DNA from: Gonocerus acuteangulatus
Taxonomy: Eukaryota > Arthropoda > Insecta > Hemiptera > Coreidae
Direction: 5' to 3'
NCBI GenBank assembly: GCA_946811695.1
Contig: OX328126.1
Coordinates: 2,444,771 to 2,508,770 of the forward strand
DNA length: 64,000 bases
Shown here: one piece after another, positions 45,891 through 57,590 of the stretch
How the letters are laid out: each line of letters opens with the position of its first letter
Position numbering within the stretch: the first letter of the stretch is position 1
Program-made: the position numbers and the translations under genes
Notes under the pieces: generated by a model
What the model was told of the DNA's origin: nothing
Database searches by the model: none
What the model saw: only the letters and a program-made list of their open reading frames with translations

Positions 45891-46721
45891 TCAGACTTTG
45901 ATAAATATTCAAATATTCTCAGAGATTTGAGAAGGCCAAGATATCATTTCATTATTTATCTGAGCCTGAATCTTTTGATTTGTGGCGCATTGCTTAGCTT
46001 CCCCACAACGTTTTGCACCAAACTGACAATGGTTTTGTGCAAAAAATGGATGACCTAAGCCAGAGATCCAGATAAAGCTAAGGTCCTTTCTCACTTCTCA
46101 ACACAAGAACCTGGAGAAATAAATTTCAAGCTAGCTTTGAGCAACTATTTCTTCTTCCAAATAGTCTAAGAGCTGCTAATGCATGTTTCAAGAAGTGTTT
46201 TATGCACCTTAAAATTTTGCTATAGTGCATCTCTTGGGTAGATAAGAAGGTAAATATGTGCCAATTACTCTTACGGTTACACGCAGCTTATTGCAGTCTA
46301 TCATAGGTAACATTTATTTTCATGTTTTCTGATAATTAAACCCCACAATAAGTGTCTGCCCTTTTGTAATTATTTTTAGTTATGTTTATTGAAGATGGTG
46401 TTTAAATCGCAGCTTGAATAAAACACTTCATTTAATATTTTAAAAAAACTACCTCGGGTTTTTTCTTACATGTCAACCCCCAAGTGTCTGCCTTATTTAT
46501 TATTCATTGTAAAATTGTCTTAATTTTACATTAAAGATTGTTAATTTCTGAATAAAACACTTTTTTTGGGTTTTTCACCGATGCGATTTCTTCTTCATGC
46601 TTTAAGGGTAGTCAGCGCCCCTTAAAATTGACTAGGAATTGTTCATGAGATATAAGAATAAAAACTTATTTGTGAAAATTCAAAAAGCCATAAAATAAAA
46701 AGTTTCTAAAAACACACTCAC

Positions 46722-46938
46722 TTATTCATGTATCCACCAGGCTTGTCCTTGATGTGATGATGCTTATCTTCACCTTTAGGACAGATATTAGGATTAGGAG
46801 GGAGCCTAGAAGGAATAAGATGGATGGGGTGGCGATGGGAAGGATAGACAGGGTCAGTTTGGAGGGCAGGGATAGCATTCCCGAGTGGGGACGCGGGGGC
46901 AGCTGGCTCCGTATCCACTTCATTTACTATTACAATCT
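46722..46938 (-). CDS. RBBP6: RBBP6 exon c: Pro/His-rich linker
   Basis: The acceptor is ATTTGCAG at 46940-46939 and the donor is GTGAGT at 46721-46716. In the frame carried from exon b it reads IVIVNEVDTEPAAPASPLG, then a Pro/His-rich stretch with HRHPIHLIPSRLPPNPN and a Lys/His cluster (KGEDKHHHIKDKPGG) before YMNK. No catalytic domain is visible; this corresponds to the disordered region between RING and SR domain, which is poorly conserved between animals. The exon call rests on frame continuity and strong splice sites rather than on residue identity. Confidence 0.85.
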
Positions 46939-47109
46939 CTGCAAATTAAATCATAATAACTGGCATTAATTTAGAGAAAGAAGAAATACTTGGGGTAAAT
47001 TGCTCAGAGCATGTCTTCTTCTTCGATACTTTGGAAATTGAATGGAATATCCTTTAATACTTCTGCCTTAGATGATCATTAGAACAGGTTGCTTAAGGGG
47101 GAACATTTC

Positions 47110-47263
47110 GTTCGCCAAGAGAATGCCGTAGAAACATCTCCAGTCACTAAACCTTCTTCACTGGGAGAGACCACGGAGATCGGTGGCATCGGTAAGGGAG
47201 ATGAGATGTAGAGGAACTTGAGATTGTCGCCCCACACCACTCAGCGGCATTCTCTGGGCGAAC
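47110..47263. repeat. Short inverted repeat, 19-bp arms
   Basis: GTTCGCCAAGAGAATGCCG at 47110-47128 and CGGCATTCTCTGGGCGAAC at 47245-47263 are complementary with one mismatch; the 116-bp spacer is GC-richer than its surroundings. Possibly a MITE end pair; no target duplication seen. Confidence 0.7.
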
Positions 47264-47713
47264 AGACTATAAATGGATGGAATATTTTGAAAATTAGGAG
47301 TTCAAAAATAGTACATGATTTCTGAGTATAATCATGAAACATTTCACTCCTACACTTCAATGGTCCGTATTTTCACAAATATTTTGCGTAGACATTCTGT
47401 TAGATGTCTCAATGTTCCAAGAATCAGAATAAAACCTGAAGTAGCAAGAAAGCTGTATGTATTAAAAAAAAAATTACGAAAACATAACAACTACCAACAG
47501 ACGAGGCGTTTAATATCAAAAACAGCTCAATCCATTTTTATAAATTTTACAAGAGATTAAAAAAACATTTTATGCTTTGCCCAATCAATTTTTCCAAAAA
47601 AAATGTATTTCTTTCTTTAAACTTTTTGGTGTATGATTCCGAATTATTATTATTATTTAAATTATCAGTACTGTTTAATTAGGTAGAAATAAAAATAATT
47701 TATAATGAGGTGT

Positions 47714-48266
47714 AGATAGTTAGCTGTCGAGGTGATAAGCAATCAGGGACTAGTTGGGATTCGGCTAGGAAAACATCAATACAATTTTTGTAAAAATCTG
47801 TATTAAGGACGTTTCGGCAACTCTTTGGTAGCCTTCATCAGCTAAAAGACAAAACACAAATGCATAATTACTAAACAGAATAGTTAAACAAATATGGTAG
47901 ATCTACAAATACAAATCGCTCAAACAAAACGAAAAACATTTTGTTGTTAACATCAACAAGTAACAGAACAGCGCTCATATACAGATAAGCGAACAATAGT
48001 TTATTTTCTCGAACTTAGTTCAGAGTATGGACAGATAATAAAAAATGTAAAAATTTAAAATGAAATAACTACAAATGAACAGACAATAATAATATTTTTA
48101 ATCTTATTAATAATAACTAAGATACTAGATACGAACGAGGATTCTTCCAGGGTATAACTACCTAGACACCAAGAAAGAGTGGGGGGCTAGCCGAAACGTC
48201 TTTAATACAGATTTTTACAAAAATCGTATTGACATTTCCTAGCCGAATCCCAACTATTCTCTCACT
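47714..48266. mobile_element. GGGATTCGGCT palindromic element, copy 4
   Basis: Starts TAGATAGTTAGCTGTCGAGG with the GTGATAAGCAATCAGG tail, then GTTGGGATTCGGCTAGG; the complement TAGCCGAATCCCAACTATTC is near 48239-48259. The interior includes unrelated AT-rich sequence. A hammerhead-like motif is at 47808-47841 on the minus strand, and a truncated one (GGCTAGCCGAAACGTC) at 48186-48201. Confidence 0.85.
47808..47841 (-). ncRNA. Hammerhead-ribozyme-like motif (copy 4)
   Basis: The minus strand reads CTGATGA, A, GGCTACCAAAGAGTTGCC, GAAACGTC. The core has the canonical U7 (CTGATGA) and the palindromic ACGT. Stem II has one mismatch (T-T), and stem I (TTTTAG with CTTAA) has one mismatch. Confidence 0.4.
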
Positions 48267-48269
48267 CAT

Positions 48270-50095
48270 TAAAAATATTATAGATTGATTTTGTATTTTT
48301 TTTCCATCTTTCCTCTTAAATTTCTATTAAATTCATGTTTTTTCTCAATTTTTTACCTTGTATTATACTTTAAAATCAATAATGTGAGTTGGTAATCAAT
48401 CTATTGTTTGTCTAAATTCACGAATAAATTGGAAACTATATGAGCTACCACAGGCCTGAGTTGTCCTATACTTCAAACAATGATATTAAACAAGTGAAAT
48501 AAATTAATTGATTAAATAAACCAAGTAATTATCACAAATTTATATTGACGACTCCTTCCACCTGTTACTTGAAACAAAATACACATTAAGAGACGTGATC
48601 CACATTTTTCAATAGCTGATAGGCTCAGAGTGGTATGGATTTTTTTTTTCCTTTCAAACATGTCATAAATTTTAACAAAATTAATTTAGTAGATTTAGTT
48701 GAAAAGAGTAAGTGTTGAAAATATTCTTAACACGTTGAGTGATATGGAAGAAATGGTGAAATTTTGTACAGGGCAAAACAAATAACAACAAGATGAAAAA
48801 CTTTAAGAATTCACTTTTGACATTAGTCTCTTTTTGTGTGCGTATCTTCATAAAAACAAGATTGGTCAATTACGGAAGCGAGTTATTCAGGGCCAGAGCG
48901 ATCCCTTGCACCTTGAAATCAATCTCGGCAAGTGGTCCCGTGTCCCCCACAACACTGTTTTAGCTAGCGGGAGCAGGCGGTACCTGGGGACTGCCAATAG
49001 TCCATCAGTGGTACGAAGCGTACCTCTCAGTGGTTCAATTTGTAAAAAAAAAAAAAATATGTATCTAGCTAATAAAAATGTAATATTTTATTTTAATATT
49101 CTATGTGGTGTAACGCCTTATGACAGTTCCTTTGCAGAATGGAAGGTTCTTCTCTCCTTGAGCTTTCAAACTCTCTGAGCACATCCACCAGTCCAGTTCC
49201 ATTTGTTCTGCTTCTTTTTTTGAACTTTTAAATAGTACTTGAAATGGAAATGGTGCTGCGATCTTATCTCAGAGTTATGGCATAAGTAGACCTCGGCTAC
49301 CCTTCACATCTGTGCAGATAAGACATGCGTGTGGCGTGGGCTATTTTATTTAACCCCCAAGGGAGATGTTACAATTTAATTACATTATGCATAAATATAT
49401 ATGTCTGTTCACTATTTCACAGACTCAAAAATGGTCCAATTTTGATCAACATTGGTACAAAAATAGTCTGATTTGAAACGTCAAGTTCGTTAACCACGAG
49501 AATCCGTCCTCCTGAACATGAGTTTGGCGCGAAATTTGCATGAAAAAGATCGCAACGCTTACGTTTTCAGGTTTAATTGCTTGCAGGTACTCGTTTTATA
49601 GGTTCATTAACATAGGAAAACGAATGAAACCATTTTTAAAGCGATATCTGTAACCGGTATTGAGAAAAGTAGAAAAAATGTTGATGTGAATCATTTTCGG
49701 TTTGGGTACATAAAATCCATTATATGGAATCCATTACAATTTTTTTTTTTATTTAAACTAAGATGTTTGGGTTAAGGAAGTATTCAAAGAAAAAACAAAT
49801 ATTATTAATAGTCCTGAAACGTTTTGGGATCTTTGTATTTTTTTGTAAATATCTTAAAATTGGTGGAAAGTGGAAGGTGACTATTCGAAAGCTTACTAAT
49901 GTCTCTACAAACAAGGTTCTAAAGCAATTTTCGATGGGGTGATGTCAATCCGAGAAAAAGTGCTTAAAACTTTGAAAGTATTCTTTTGAATGGCCCTTTG
50001 TCTTTGTTTAACTCACTTTTTAATTGATTGTTTTAAATGTAATTATAAGTAAAATAAAACTTTTAGTGAATGGGGGCAAGAAACAAAGATACTTA
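48270..50095. other. Intron sequence; possible retro-inserted 3' end near 49060
   Basis: AT-rich. A GC-richer block (48850-49045) ending in 13 A at 49047-49059 could be a truncated retrocopy or SINE; no B box was seen. Nothing else is recognised. Confidence 0.4.
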
Positions 50096-50097
50096 TT

Positions 50098-50172
50098 GAC
50101 CATACGGCGCTAATGGCCAAGATTTGTCGATGCGCTGTAAAAGAAAAAGAAAAAAAAACAAAAAAAAAACGT
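50098..50172 (+). mobile_element. SINE family 2, 3'-end fragment
   Basis: GGCGCTAATGGCCAAGATTT, GTCGATGCGCTGTAAAAG and an A-rich tail. The same end occurs in the fuller copy at 62808-62988 (GTGCTAATGGCCCAGATTTC on its sense strand). Confidence 0.7.
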
Positions 50173-50339
50173 ATTGACCATAGTGTTTTCGCAGGGAGAA
50201 CGTTGAGAAAGCGGGGGAGTTATTTCGTCTTAGGATACTCTCAGTTTCCTGTTTCACTTCCTTCTGTTTGAGATTTTATTTTATATTTTTAATGAAAGTT
50301 CAATAACTGTTTTCATTCCTTTACTAATAGCACTAGAGT

Positions 50340-50610
50340 TAACATGACCTCGCTAAGATGACGCAGTTCCTGCGAGTCGGACTATTTTTTTTTTGTCACT
50401 TGTGTGTTGTGCTATTTTATAAACGCTTTTAAGCGTTTACTTGTTCAGAAAGTAATTTCACCACACAGTAAGCTCACAGTTTTTGTCCACCACCCATCCG
50501 CTACACCCTTTCGTCTACTATTGCGATCCCAATCGGCGCATCGACTGACTAGGCGCGGCAGCAGCGCTCGACACCGGCGTGGCAGTGCAGTGGCTGTCTA
50601 GTGCAGATAC
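50340..50610. other. Block with a word shared with 12.3 kb
   Basis: GACGCAGTTCCTGCGAGTCG at 50361 recurs in inverse orientation at 12291-12317, so both lie in a dispersed repeat of unknown type. The following GC-rich part (50510-50600) is not recognised. Confidence 0.5.
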
Positions 50611-51079
50611 ACGTCTCACATGACCATTAATGGTTAGAAAGTTAACAAACATGAATTTCTACACAACTTCATTATATTGAGCAAAATTGGAAGTTAAGAG
50701 GAACAATTTAAACGTTCCTGAAAACAATAGTTCAAAAGTTTTTTCAGGCCTGTTGTTTAAAAAAAAATGCAGACCTGTTTATATTTAGACTATAGTATGA
50801 AAAAATTGTCTGTTCATAATGACTGTAATGTTCTCAAAAATCTTGATTTTCAAAAGTGTTCTCCATATATGTATAAATATACGTCCCAAAGAGACATTTT
50901 GCAATTTGAATAGCTTAGATTAAAACTGTTAACGTGGCATCAATTTCATCGGATGGTGGTGGTACTGCAAATTAGAGGTAGAAAAACTTCAGGTCTCCAC
51001 CACAATGATTTTATTAACTTCTTGAAGACACCGTTATGAAACACAGCTACATCATCCGTGCACATGTTTCACATACTCT

Positions 51080-52225
51080 TACAAGATAATAGCAGAAAAA
51101 TGTATGCTATATAATTTCTAAGTCAAATATTTTCATATGAAAAATAAATAAGAAAATCTCCTGATTTTTCCTCCTTATATAATTAGTAAAAAGATAGACA
51201 AATAAAAGGGAAGTATATTTGTAATAGTTTATTGCATATTTATACAAATCAAATATAAATATAGTCAATTAATTAAAAAAAAAAGAAAATCACATATATG
51301 ATGAATGTTATTGGGATATAATTGAAGAAATAACATTTCTCTAATAAGGAAACATACTCAACAACAAATACCTTAAAATACTGTCGTTTATTTTCAATAG
51401 CAGTTCTAATTATCTAGCTAGATGAATTAATCTATTTTCGAAGCACAAAAATGCTGTCATCTATTAGAATTTATATCAATAACCATAAATAGGATATTAA
51501 ATACAGAACAGATATTTGGCTGACAAGAAACATATTTACATCAGGTACAATTTTATACACAACACTATCTGAGTATTAATGGAGTTGAGAAAGAGTACAA
51601 GAATAACATATCACAGAGTATATTAGAGTTATATACACATTAATAATTAAATTCAAAATTATGGAAAGTACTTGGAACAAGCAGTTCACAAGAACTAATA
51701 ATAAAAGAAAGTAATCTAAATGAATTAAATTGTTTTTCTGGAATTATTAAACCTTCAAGTAAAAATGGAGAAAGAATTGTATTTCTAGAGCAAAATGATT
51801 TTTTTTTTTTTTTTAATAATGTAAGAAGGATTAGAGAAGGAAGTGTTTGAAAGTCTCTTCAGAGGAGGGCTCTCCAAACTACAGTCCACATTTCATGCAC
51901 TTTTCATATTATCCAGCTCGCTTATTTCCTGATAAAATTATATCTATAATTTAAATATATTTATTCCTTAAAAATCAATAAATGAACTTCTAGAATGGAA
52001 ATGTATGAGTTGTTTTAATATTGCAATAAACAATCTATAGAGAGACCTTTGAATAAATAAACTAGGAAATCTCTTCTGAGTAACATTACAATTAGAGGAA
52101 CCAGAGTAAAATACTATGTAACTGCAGATTACGCTCCCACTCAATAAAATCTCAAACAAACTCAATTTGAATGAAAGGGATCTTGAGACTAACGGAAGTT
52201 TAATAATAAATTATTGGACGCTCAA
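51080..52225. other. AT-rich intron sequence, nothing recognised
   Basis: No frames or repeats of note. Confidence 0.5.
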
Positions 52226-52228
52226 TGG

Positions 52229-52375
52229 CCATGATGGTGGCTTATTTTTTTCGACAAAAAGAAAAACCATCCGTCCTATCCTACCAGAAAGGGTACTAAA
52301 CTGTAGATAATTCATCCGAAAAATCTGCTATACCTATAAGTAGACGTTAAAATTTAAATAAATAAATAATTATTA
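52229..52375 (+). mobile_element. SINE family 1, copy E (3' part, diverged)
   Basis: GATGGTGGCTTATTTTTTTC, CCGTCCTATCCTACCAGAAA, GGGTACTAAACTGTAGATAA and the tail AGACGTTAAAATTTAAATAA, the family 1 modules in order. Confidence 0.75.
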
Positions 52376-52394
52376 TATATGATAAGAATTTTAG

Positions 52395-52397
<3 letters not shown>

Positions 52398-52432
<35 letters not shown>

Positions 52433-52560
52433 GGATACCAACTTCTGGGATTTAGCACGAGGCTATCTATAGGATGTCACCCTTTAATAATGCCAATGGC
52501 CCAGATTTTCATTGGCGGTCCCGGCCATGCCCGATGTCCCTTAAAACTACTCCTTGTGAA
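52398..52560 (-). mobile_element. Poly(A)-tailed retro-insert, minus strand
   Basis: A 32-T run (52398-52429) precedes ATGGGATACCAACTTCTGGG; on the minus strand this is a body ending in poly(A). AATGGCCCAGATTTTCATTG inside resembles part of the SINE family 2 end, orientation uncertain. It may be a SINE relative. Confidence 0.45.
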
Positions 52561-53143
52561 AATAGAAATTTTGTCCAATTATCTCTTTCTTTTTCATTTT
52601 TCCCAAACTAAATTAACTGGCGTTTCTCCTATAAAGGATGAAAGATTTACATCTCACCAGGAGTTTAATTAACCACTACCCAGAATAATGTTTTACCTTG
52701 AAGGTGCATCGACTATTAGCATCATTAAGACCAGGAAGGATGTATCATTTTTCAGATAAGTAAACCAAATTATGATTGAATGATATTAATAATGCTAAAT
52801 ATTTCTAAACATTGTTGTTTAATATTTCTTTAATCTGACCTCGATAATTATGAGTGTGTTCATCACAAGAGTGAGATAGTTTTTGATTTTAGGAAGGATT
52901 TTAAGACAAATATGGATATGAAACAAACACAATGCAATAGTTTTCTTAATTAAATAGTATATGACAATTTAAAATGAAAGTAAATATCTTTCTCCATTAA
53001 GCCATTTAAAAATAAAATACTCTTTGGTAACGAATGACTAGATAAAGCTTTTTATGAGTTTAAAAATACCTACAGTAAAATTTTCATTGACTCTAAAGAG
53101 CAGACTGAAAGTAAGCTGTCACTGTACTTGTACTGGTACATAC

Positions 53144-53458
53144 CATCGGGAGATACGGTGGGCTCCTCTTTGTTATCAGGGCTTGCAGGCGTGAGTGGTG
53201 GAGGGCTACGTTTCGATGGCTGCACATCGTCAACGAGATGGGCTGGAATCATCGGAGACGGGTGGATGGCTACTAGAGACGCCTGAGGAGGTGCTGTATG
53301 CTTCACGGGAATACTCCTCATGTACCCCGTCTGGTTTTTGAAATTATTTACGGAATTCCTCAAGAACCGGTTAGGGATCAACGTGTCGGGAGAAACGTCT
53401 TTCTCATTGCAATCTGGGCACTGATGCTCCTCAGATTCTAAAAGGAAATTCCGAATAC
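53144..53458 (-). CDS. RBBP6: RBBP6 exon b: RING second half and Ser/Pro linker
   Basis: The acceptor is CTCTTTTAG (53460-53459) and the donor is GTATGT (53143-53138). The first bases complete the RING cysteine, then IRNFLLESEEHQCPDC supplies the last zinc-binding C-x2-C pair. NEKDVSPDTLIPNRFLR and NSVNNFKNQTGY follow, the highly conserved block after the RBBP6 RING. The remainder is Pro/Ser-rich (KRSPPPLTPASPDNKEEPT), probably disordered linker. The exon ends with one base (G) of a split codon that exon c completes as Glu. All eight expected RING cysteines are present across exons a and b, so the ligase domain looks intact. Confidence 0.95.
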
Positions 53459-53588
53459 CTAAAAGAGGGAGACAACAAAAATTAGATAAGGAAATAAATG
53501 AGAAGTACTGACTGGCTAAAAAGCCTCTGCCACTCGAGGCGAATGGATAATTGCCATAAAATGTAGACGTTTTCCTTTCATTACATTA

Positions 53589-54218
53589 CAGGGTGTCTAC
53601 TACATAAAAAAGTCACGGAAATCACGAAAATGTCACAAAATGGAAAATAGGGCTCAAAAATCATGAAAAAGTCATGACTTTTGAAACCATGTCACGAAAT
53701 TTGTTTTACCAGAGTCCAGGCTCCTGCACATATTTACAAATATTTTTATTTTTCTGTATTCGTATTTAGAGTTTTTCATGCAGACTTAAGTATTGAAATT
53801 GTGTAACTTTAATTTACTAAATTATGTACATTGATAATAAATATTAAGTTAGTAATATTTTTGGAAAACTTGAATTCAGCTACCATTGTTCAATATTTTT
53901 GAGGCTGCTAATTCAATAGTCATTCTAAAATCTTTAGTATCAATGTTTCTTCACTTTTAAAATTAATGTAACTGTCCTCTTTAACATATGATGTACATTT
54001 TATACATTTCAATTATTTTTTTATAAATGTATGTAAAATTATATTAATTTATAGATATCACAGTAATCCGGGTTAGGTTACAAATAATTTCAAGCTAAGG
54101 CTTTTTCTTTTTATGTGAAATTATTTTCTTTTTAATAGGCATGAAATTTGCATTTCAAGTCATTAAAATGTCACAAAAAATCATGAAATTGGCTTTCACA
54201 AAAGTAGTATACACCCTG
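53589..54218. mobile_element. 630-bp DNA transposon, CAGGGTGTNTACTAC ends
   Basis: CAGGGTGTCTACTAC at 53589 and the complement of GTAGTATACACCCTG ending at 54218 are inverted repeats; CATTA lies directly outside both ends (53584-53588, 54219-54223). AAAATGTCACAAAA and ATCATGAAA words recur in both halves. No transposase. The superfamily is uncertain. Confidence 0.8.
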
Positions 54219-54544
54219 CATTAGGATAGTAGCTACAAAATTCTTAAATTTAAACAAAAATTCTATATTTGAGTACATGCAGAGTTTAATAATTCAGCTT
54301 AAGTTCATGTATGAGTTTAGTTTAGTCTCAAGTGGAGATTTTCAGTTCTTCAAGTGATGTTAGCATTTAAGAAATTTCTTTCCTTACAGTAAACTAAAGA
54401 ACCCTGAGAAGAAAGACAAGCAATGTGGTGTAGAAGCAGTTTGTGTCTTAATCTATATTCACAACAATGAGCTCTGTTAAAATAAAGAAAATTTTTGGTG
54501 TTTGTGCCATCAGCTCGTCATGTTCTTGTATCATTAAACTTTAT

Positions 54545-54546
<2 letters not shown>

Positions 54547-54593
<47 letters not shown>
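54547..54593 (+). repeat. Poly(A) run, 47 bp
   Basis: Pure A run; no retroelement body recognised upstream. Confidence 0.95.
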
Positions 54594-54595
<2 letters not shown>

Positions 54596-55717
54596 GTTTC
54601 TGGGATATCAGTTAGTTAACATACTGTACTTGACCTTTTGTTTTATACAAAACCTTTTTGTGCAAAATGGCATCAAAATCGGACCTTTTCAAAGAGCAAA
54701 CCGACAAATAAATAACTTTTAGAAAATATGTTCAATGTTTTCTGATGTTATGAGTTTGTGTCCGGGGTAGTCCGTAAGAATATCAGAAGAAGTCTTGGGC
54801 TATTTGCATATTTGTCTGACTGTGACTCCTTATCCCACATTCTGTTATACTGTCAGTACTGAGTTATATTGTCTAAAGATCCATCTGTTGATTTTGTTCA
54901 GAGTAAGGGCTTTTCAAGTGCTCACTTCATGCATATAAGGGTGATTACACAGTTTTATGTGCCCATTTGCATTTTATTAAAATAATATATGTTAGTCTAT
55001 TTCAGTGTTAACCCTTAAATGAAACATGAGGTCCAGTAGACCCTGATCGTTTTTAATCGCATATACATGGTCTGGTTCCACAAGACAGCTGTAAATAACT
55101 GAGCCTCCATCGCCCATCTCTTCATTTCCCCTCATACACTTTTGTTATTTCTTTCTTTAAAAAGTTTTCCATCACCATGTTCTCATTCTGGACTTCGGAC
55201 CAGGTAGGCTTACATTTTTTTTTTTTTTTTTTTTTTTAATTTTAATTATTTTTTTAAAAAAGATTTTTTTTTTTTTAAGTAATATCAAGTCAAACATCTC
55301 AGCGTTGGTAGAATGTCTACGGAACAAGACCTCTATGTACACATTAAATGGTAAAACACAAATGAGGCCCTTCAGAGGAATTCGAACTACGCAAAGGGAC
55401 GGGATAGCAGAGATAGATAGATAGATATCTAGTTTGACACACTACTACTAGGTTATTTGCGCATTCCAGTATATAGGTTAGAAAGGGTTTGGGTTCTGTA
55501 TTACAAATTTTTGACTTATTTAATTATATTTTGAGATTTTTATGAGTTTCAGGGATAGGTGTAGTTCTTTGGCTGTGTGTAATGATGGGATGTTTTTTAT
55601 ATTATGGTATATCGCTACTGTATTTTTATGAACTCAAGCATACACAAGAGTGACTAGAGCTTACAAAACTTATCACTAGATATCGCAAAAGGCTGTCCAG
55701 AAGCGAATAAATGGCCT

Positions 55718-55962
55718 TGTCACGAAAGTGGCTATCAGTCCAGAGGACATGCTGGCCAACTGTCATGTAAGCGGCTATCAAGCTACGGGGCATGCTGGCC
55801 CGCTGTCACGAAAGTGGCTATCAAGCTACGGGGCATGCTGGCCCACTGTCACGAAAGCGGCTATCAAGCTACGGGGCATGCTGGCCTGCTGTCATAAAAG
55901 CGGGTATCAAGCTAGGGGTCATGCCAGCCCTTTGTCAAGAATGTGGCTATCAGTTACGAATG
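55718..55962 (+). repeat. 43-bp minisatellite, about 5.5 copies
   Basis: GTCACGAAAGTGGCTATCAA followed by GCTACGGGGCATGCTGGCCC. Copies start at 55719, 55762, 55805 and 55848. It lies 3' of RBBP6 exon a within its intron. Confidence 0.93.
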
Positions 55963-56032
55963 GGTTAAGAGTTAATTTAATATTAAAAGTTCTGTAGGAT
56001 AAAATGTAATACTGGAATCATATTATACTCAC

Positions 56033-56184
56033 ATTCATCACAAAAAGAATTCCCACAGCAAGGAATAAGGACAGCGTCGTTCAAGAGATCCTTACAAACC
56101 CCACAGAGGAGGTCATCAGGAATCGTTGGTTTCTCCAGTACCGCTGGCTCTATAGGTTTTCGAATAGGCTCTCGTCTAGCTTCA
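56033..56184 (-). CDS. RBBP6: RBBP6 exon a: RING/U-box, first half
   Basis: The acceptor is TTTTTCTGTAG at 56185-56186 and the donor is GTGAGT at 56032-56027, a perfect consensus. The exon enters with one base of a split codon and encodes EARREPIRKPIEPAVLEKP followed by IPDDLLCGVCKDLLNDAVLI and PCCGNSFCDE. This gives the first C-x2-C pair and the CC...C part of the RBBP6 C4C4 RING, which folds like a U-box and recruits the E2 enzyme. The intron interrupts the codon of the second Cys of CDEC (T, then GT in the next exon). The segment before the RING is basic and Pro-containing. Upstream the acceptor follows an intron of more than 7.8 kb. Confidence 0.95.
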
Positions 56185-56227
56185 CTACAGAAAAAAAAAA
56201 TACAATAATTGTAACATTAAATAAAAT

Positions 56228-56457
56228 TCAAAACATTCATTTATTTAATTTTATTTAAATTTTAACGTCCATTATTATTAACTACGAATTTTGGGTCGGG
56301 TTATCTACAGGTTACCACCCTTTTCTAGCCAGTATAGGGCTGATGCCTTTTCTTTTTTCGAAAGAAAAGCCACCACCCCTAGTAGGAATCGAACCCACGA
56401 CCTTTGGCACGGAGTGATAAGTGCTCACGCCTTAACGCTCACGGCTACCGGGTCTCC
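56228..56457 (-). mobile_element. SINE family 1, copy F (full length)
   Basis: The sense strand starts GGAGACCCGGTAGCCGTGAG with CGTTAAGGCGTGAGC, like the 5' half of a Ser/Leu-type tRNA (A-box side). The B box GGTTCGATTCC, GTGGTGGCTTTTC, CAGCCCTATACTGGCTAGAA, GATAACCCGACCC and the tail GGACGTTAAAATTTAAATAA follow. It is the most complete copy and defines the family, 44 bp upstream of exon a. Confidence 0.9.
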
Positions 56458-57469
56458 AAACATTCATTTAAATTACACGATGTGCAGATGTTTTAGGATT
56501 TATTAAAAAGAAAATTCAACTCCCAAGAACTGTATCATCTTACTGTGTTTCAATATAATGTCCGCTGGTGTGATATTGACATTTTTGATAGAAACTCGTA
56601 ATATTTTGTCTACACTGGAATGAAACTAACTCTTCCGAAAATTCAAGCAACGCTTTCTCCGACTCAGGTAGCCCTATCGAAATTTATGCCTGAACCTTTT
56701 CTGTATACAATTTATTGTGATTTCATATGTGGCCAACTTCCGCTTACCAAAGTTAAGAAAACGCTTACCAAAGTTAAGAAAACGCTTACCAAAGTTAAGC
56801 AACCGTTACCGAAGTACCAGTTAATTCTTCAACCGTTTGTTGCAAGATATTTAAAAAAATATACAAAAATTCCAAGACTTATTAATGATTATGTCGGTTA
56901 ATATTATTTTTTTTATAATACTTTATTTTTTCCGAATTTAACCTAAAGGTTTAACCATAATTTCCATTAGTGTGGAACAAAATAGAAAAACGGTTAGATG
57001 GTACGGTCGTGCGGGATAGCCTAGCGCCTGGAGGGCCTCGTGTGTTGAATACTTTCATCACACAATGTTTTGTCGGAAGATAATTCCCTTGTACTTTGCA
57101 TTCAAATAGTTCCAGGTGTTTCTCCAACAGAAACATTTTGGTATACATTATCAGAACCCTCATCGTCATCCGAAGAAAACTCCGCTTCACATTCGCTCAC
57201 ACCTGTCAAAAGTTCTAACAATTCTTGTTCAGGTTAAATTTTCTTAGAAATATTTACACACACAATTATTCACCGGAAAGCTCAAACTATACTGGAGAAA
57301 TATGCAGGGTAAATTCCAGGTAAAGAGAAACAATGGTTTTCGGCAGTAAAACGGGGAAAGAGAAAGTATACCTGTACAGATAGGCTGAGTAGTTGGAAGC
57401 TAAAGTGAAATCCTATGGCCCCTATCGTCTTTGAAGGACACTGCAGCTTCTATAAACAGCCTACAGATG

Positions 57470-57590
57470 GCAATAGTAGAAGGACTGATATAATAGCTCG
57501 TAGCAGCCAAGCGCAATAGAAGACGAACTGATATATCAGTCCGTAGCACCCGGGACGCTGCAACCACCGGGGGTAAGGGTTAAGTCCCTC
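57470..57590 (-). mobile_element. Possible piggyBac-like end
   Basis: On the minus strand TTAACCCTTACCCCCGGTGG is followed by two related blocks (GCTACGGACTGATATATCAG; GCTACGAGCTATTATATCAG). TTAA plus a CCCT start and repeated subterminal motifs would suit piggyBac. An acidic frame downstream (57085-57235, EFSSDDDEGSDN) could be a transposase N-terminus. The second end was not found. Confidence 0.3.

Noticed and set aside
47315..47560. 81-codon plus-strand basic frame
   Set aside because: No family recognised; AT-rich intron and an A run inside.
50404..50601. 65-codon plus-strand frame with Arg-rich end
   Set aside because: No recognisable motif; it lies in a dispersed repeat.
54757..54970. 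Possible LINE C-terminal fragment (HILLYCQY)
   Set aside because: One short cysteine-containing stretch resembles LINE ends, but there is no other block and a stop lies inside.
56620..56901. 93-codon plus-strand frame with LTKVKKT repeats
   Set aside because: The repeats come from a short 21-bp tandem duplication; no family recognised and no supporting context.
56951..57235. piggyBac transposase N-terminus
   Set aside because: The acidic EFSSDDDEGSDN frame is short and stops soon; no catalytic part was found, so only a possible element end was reported.
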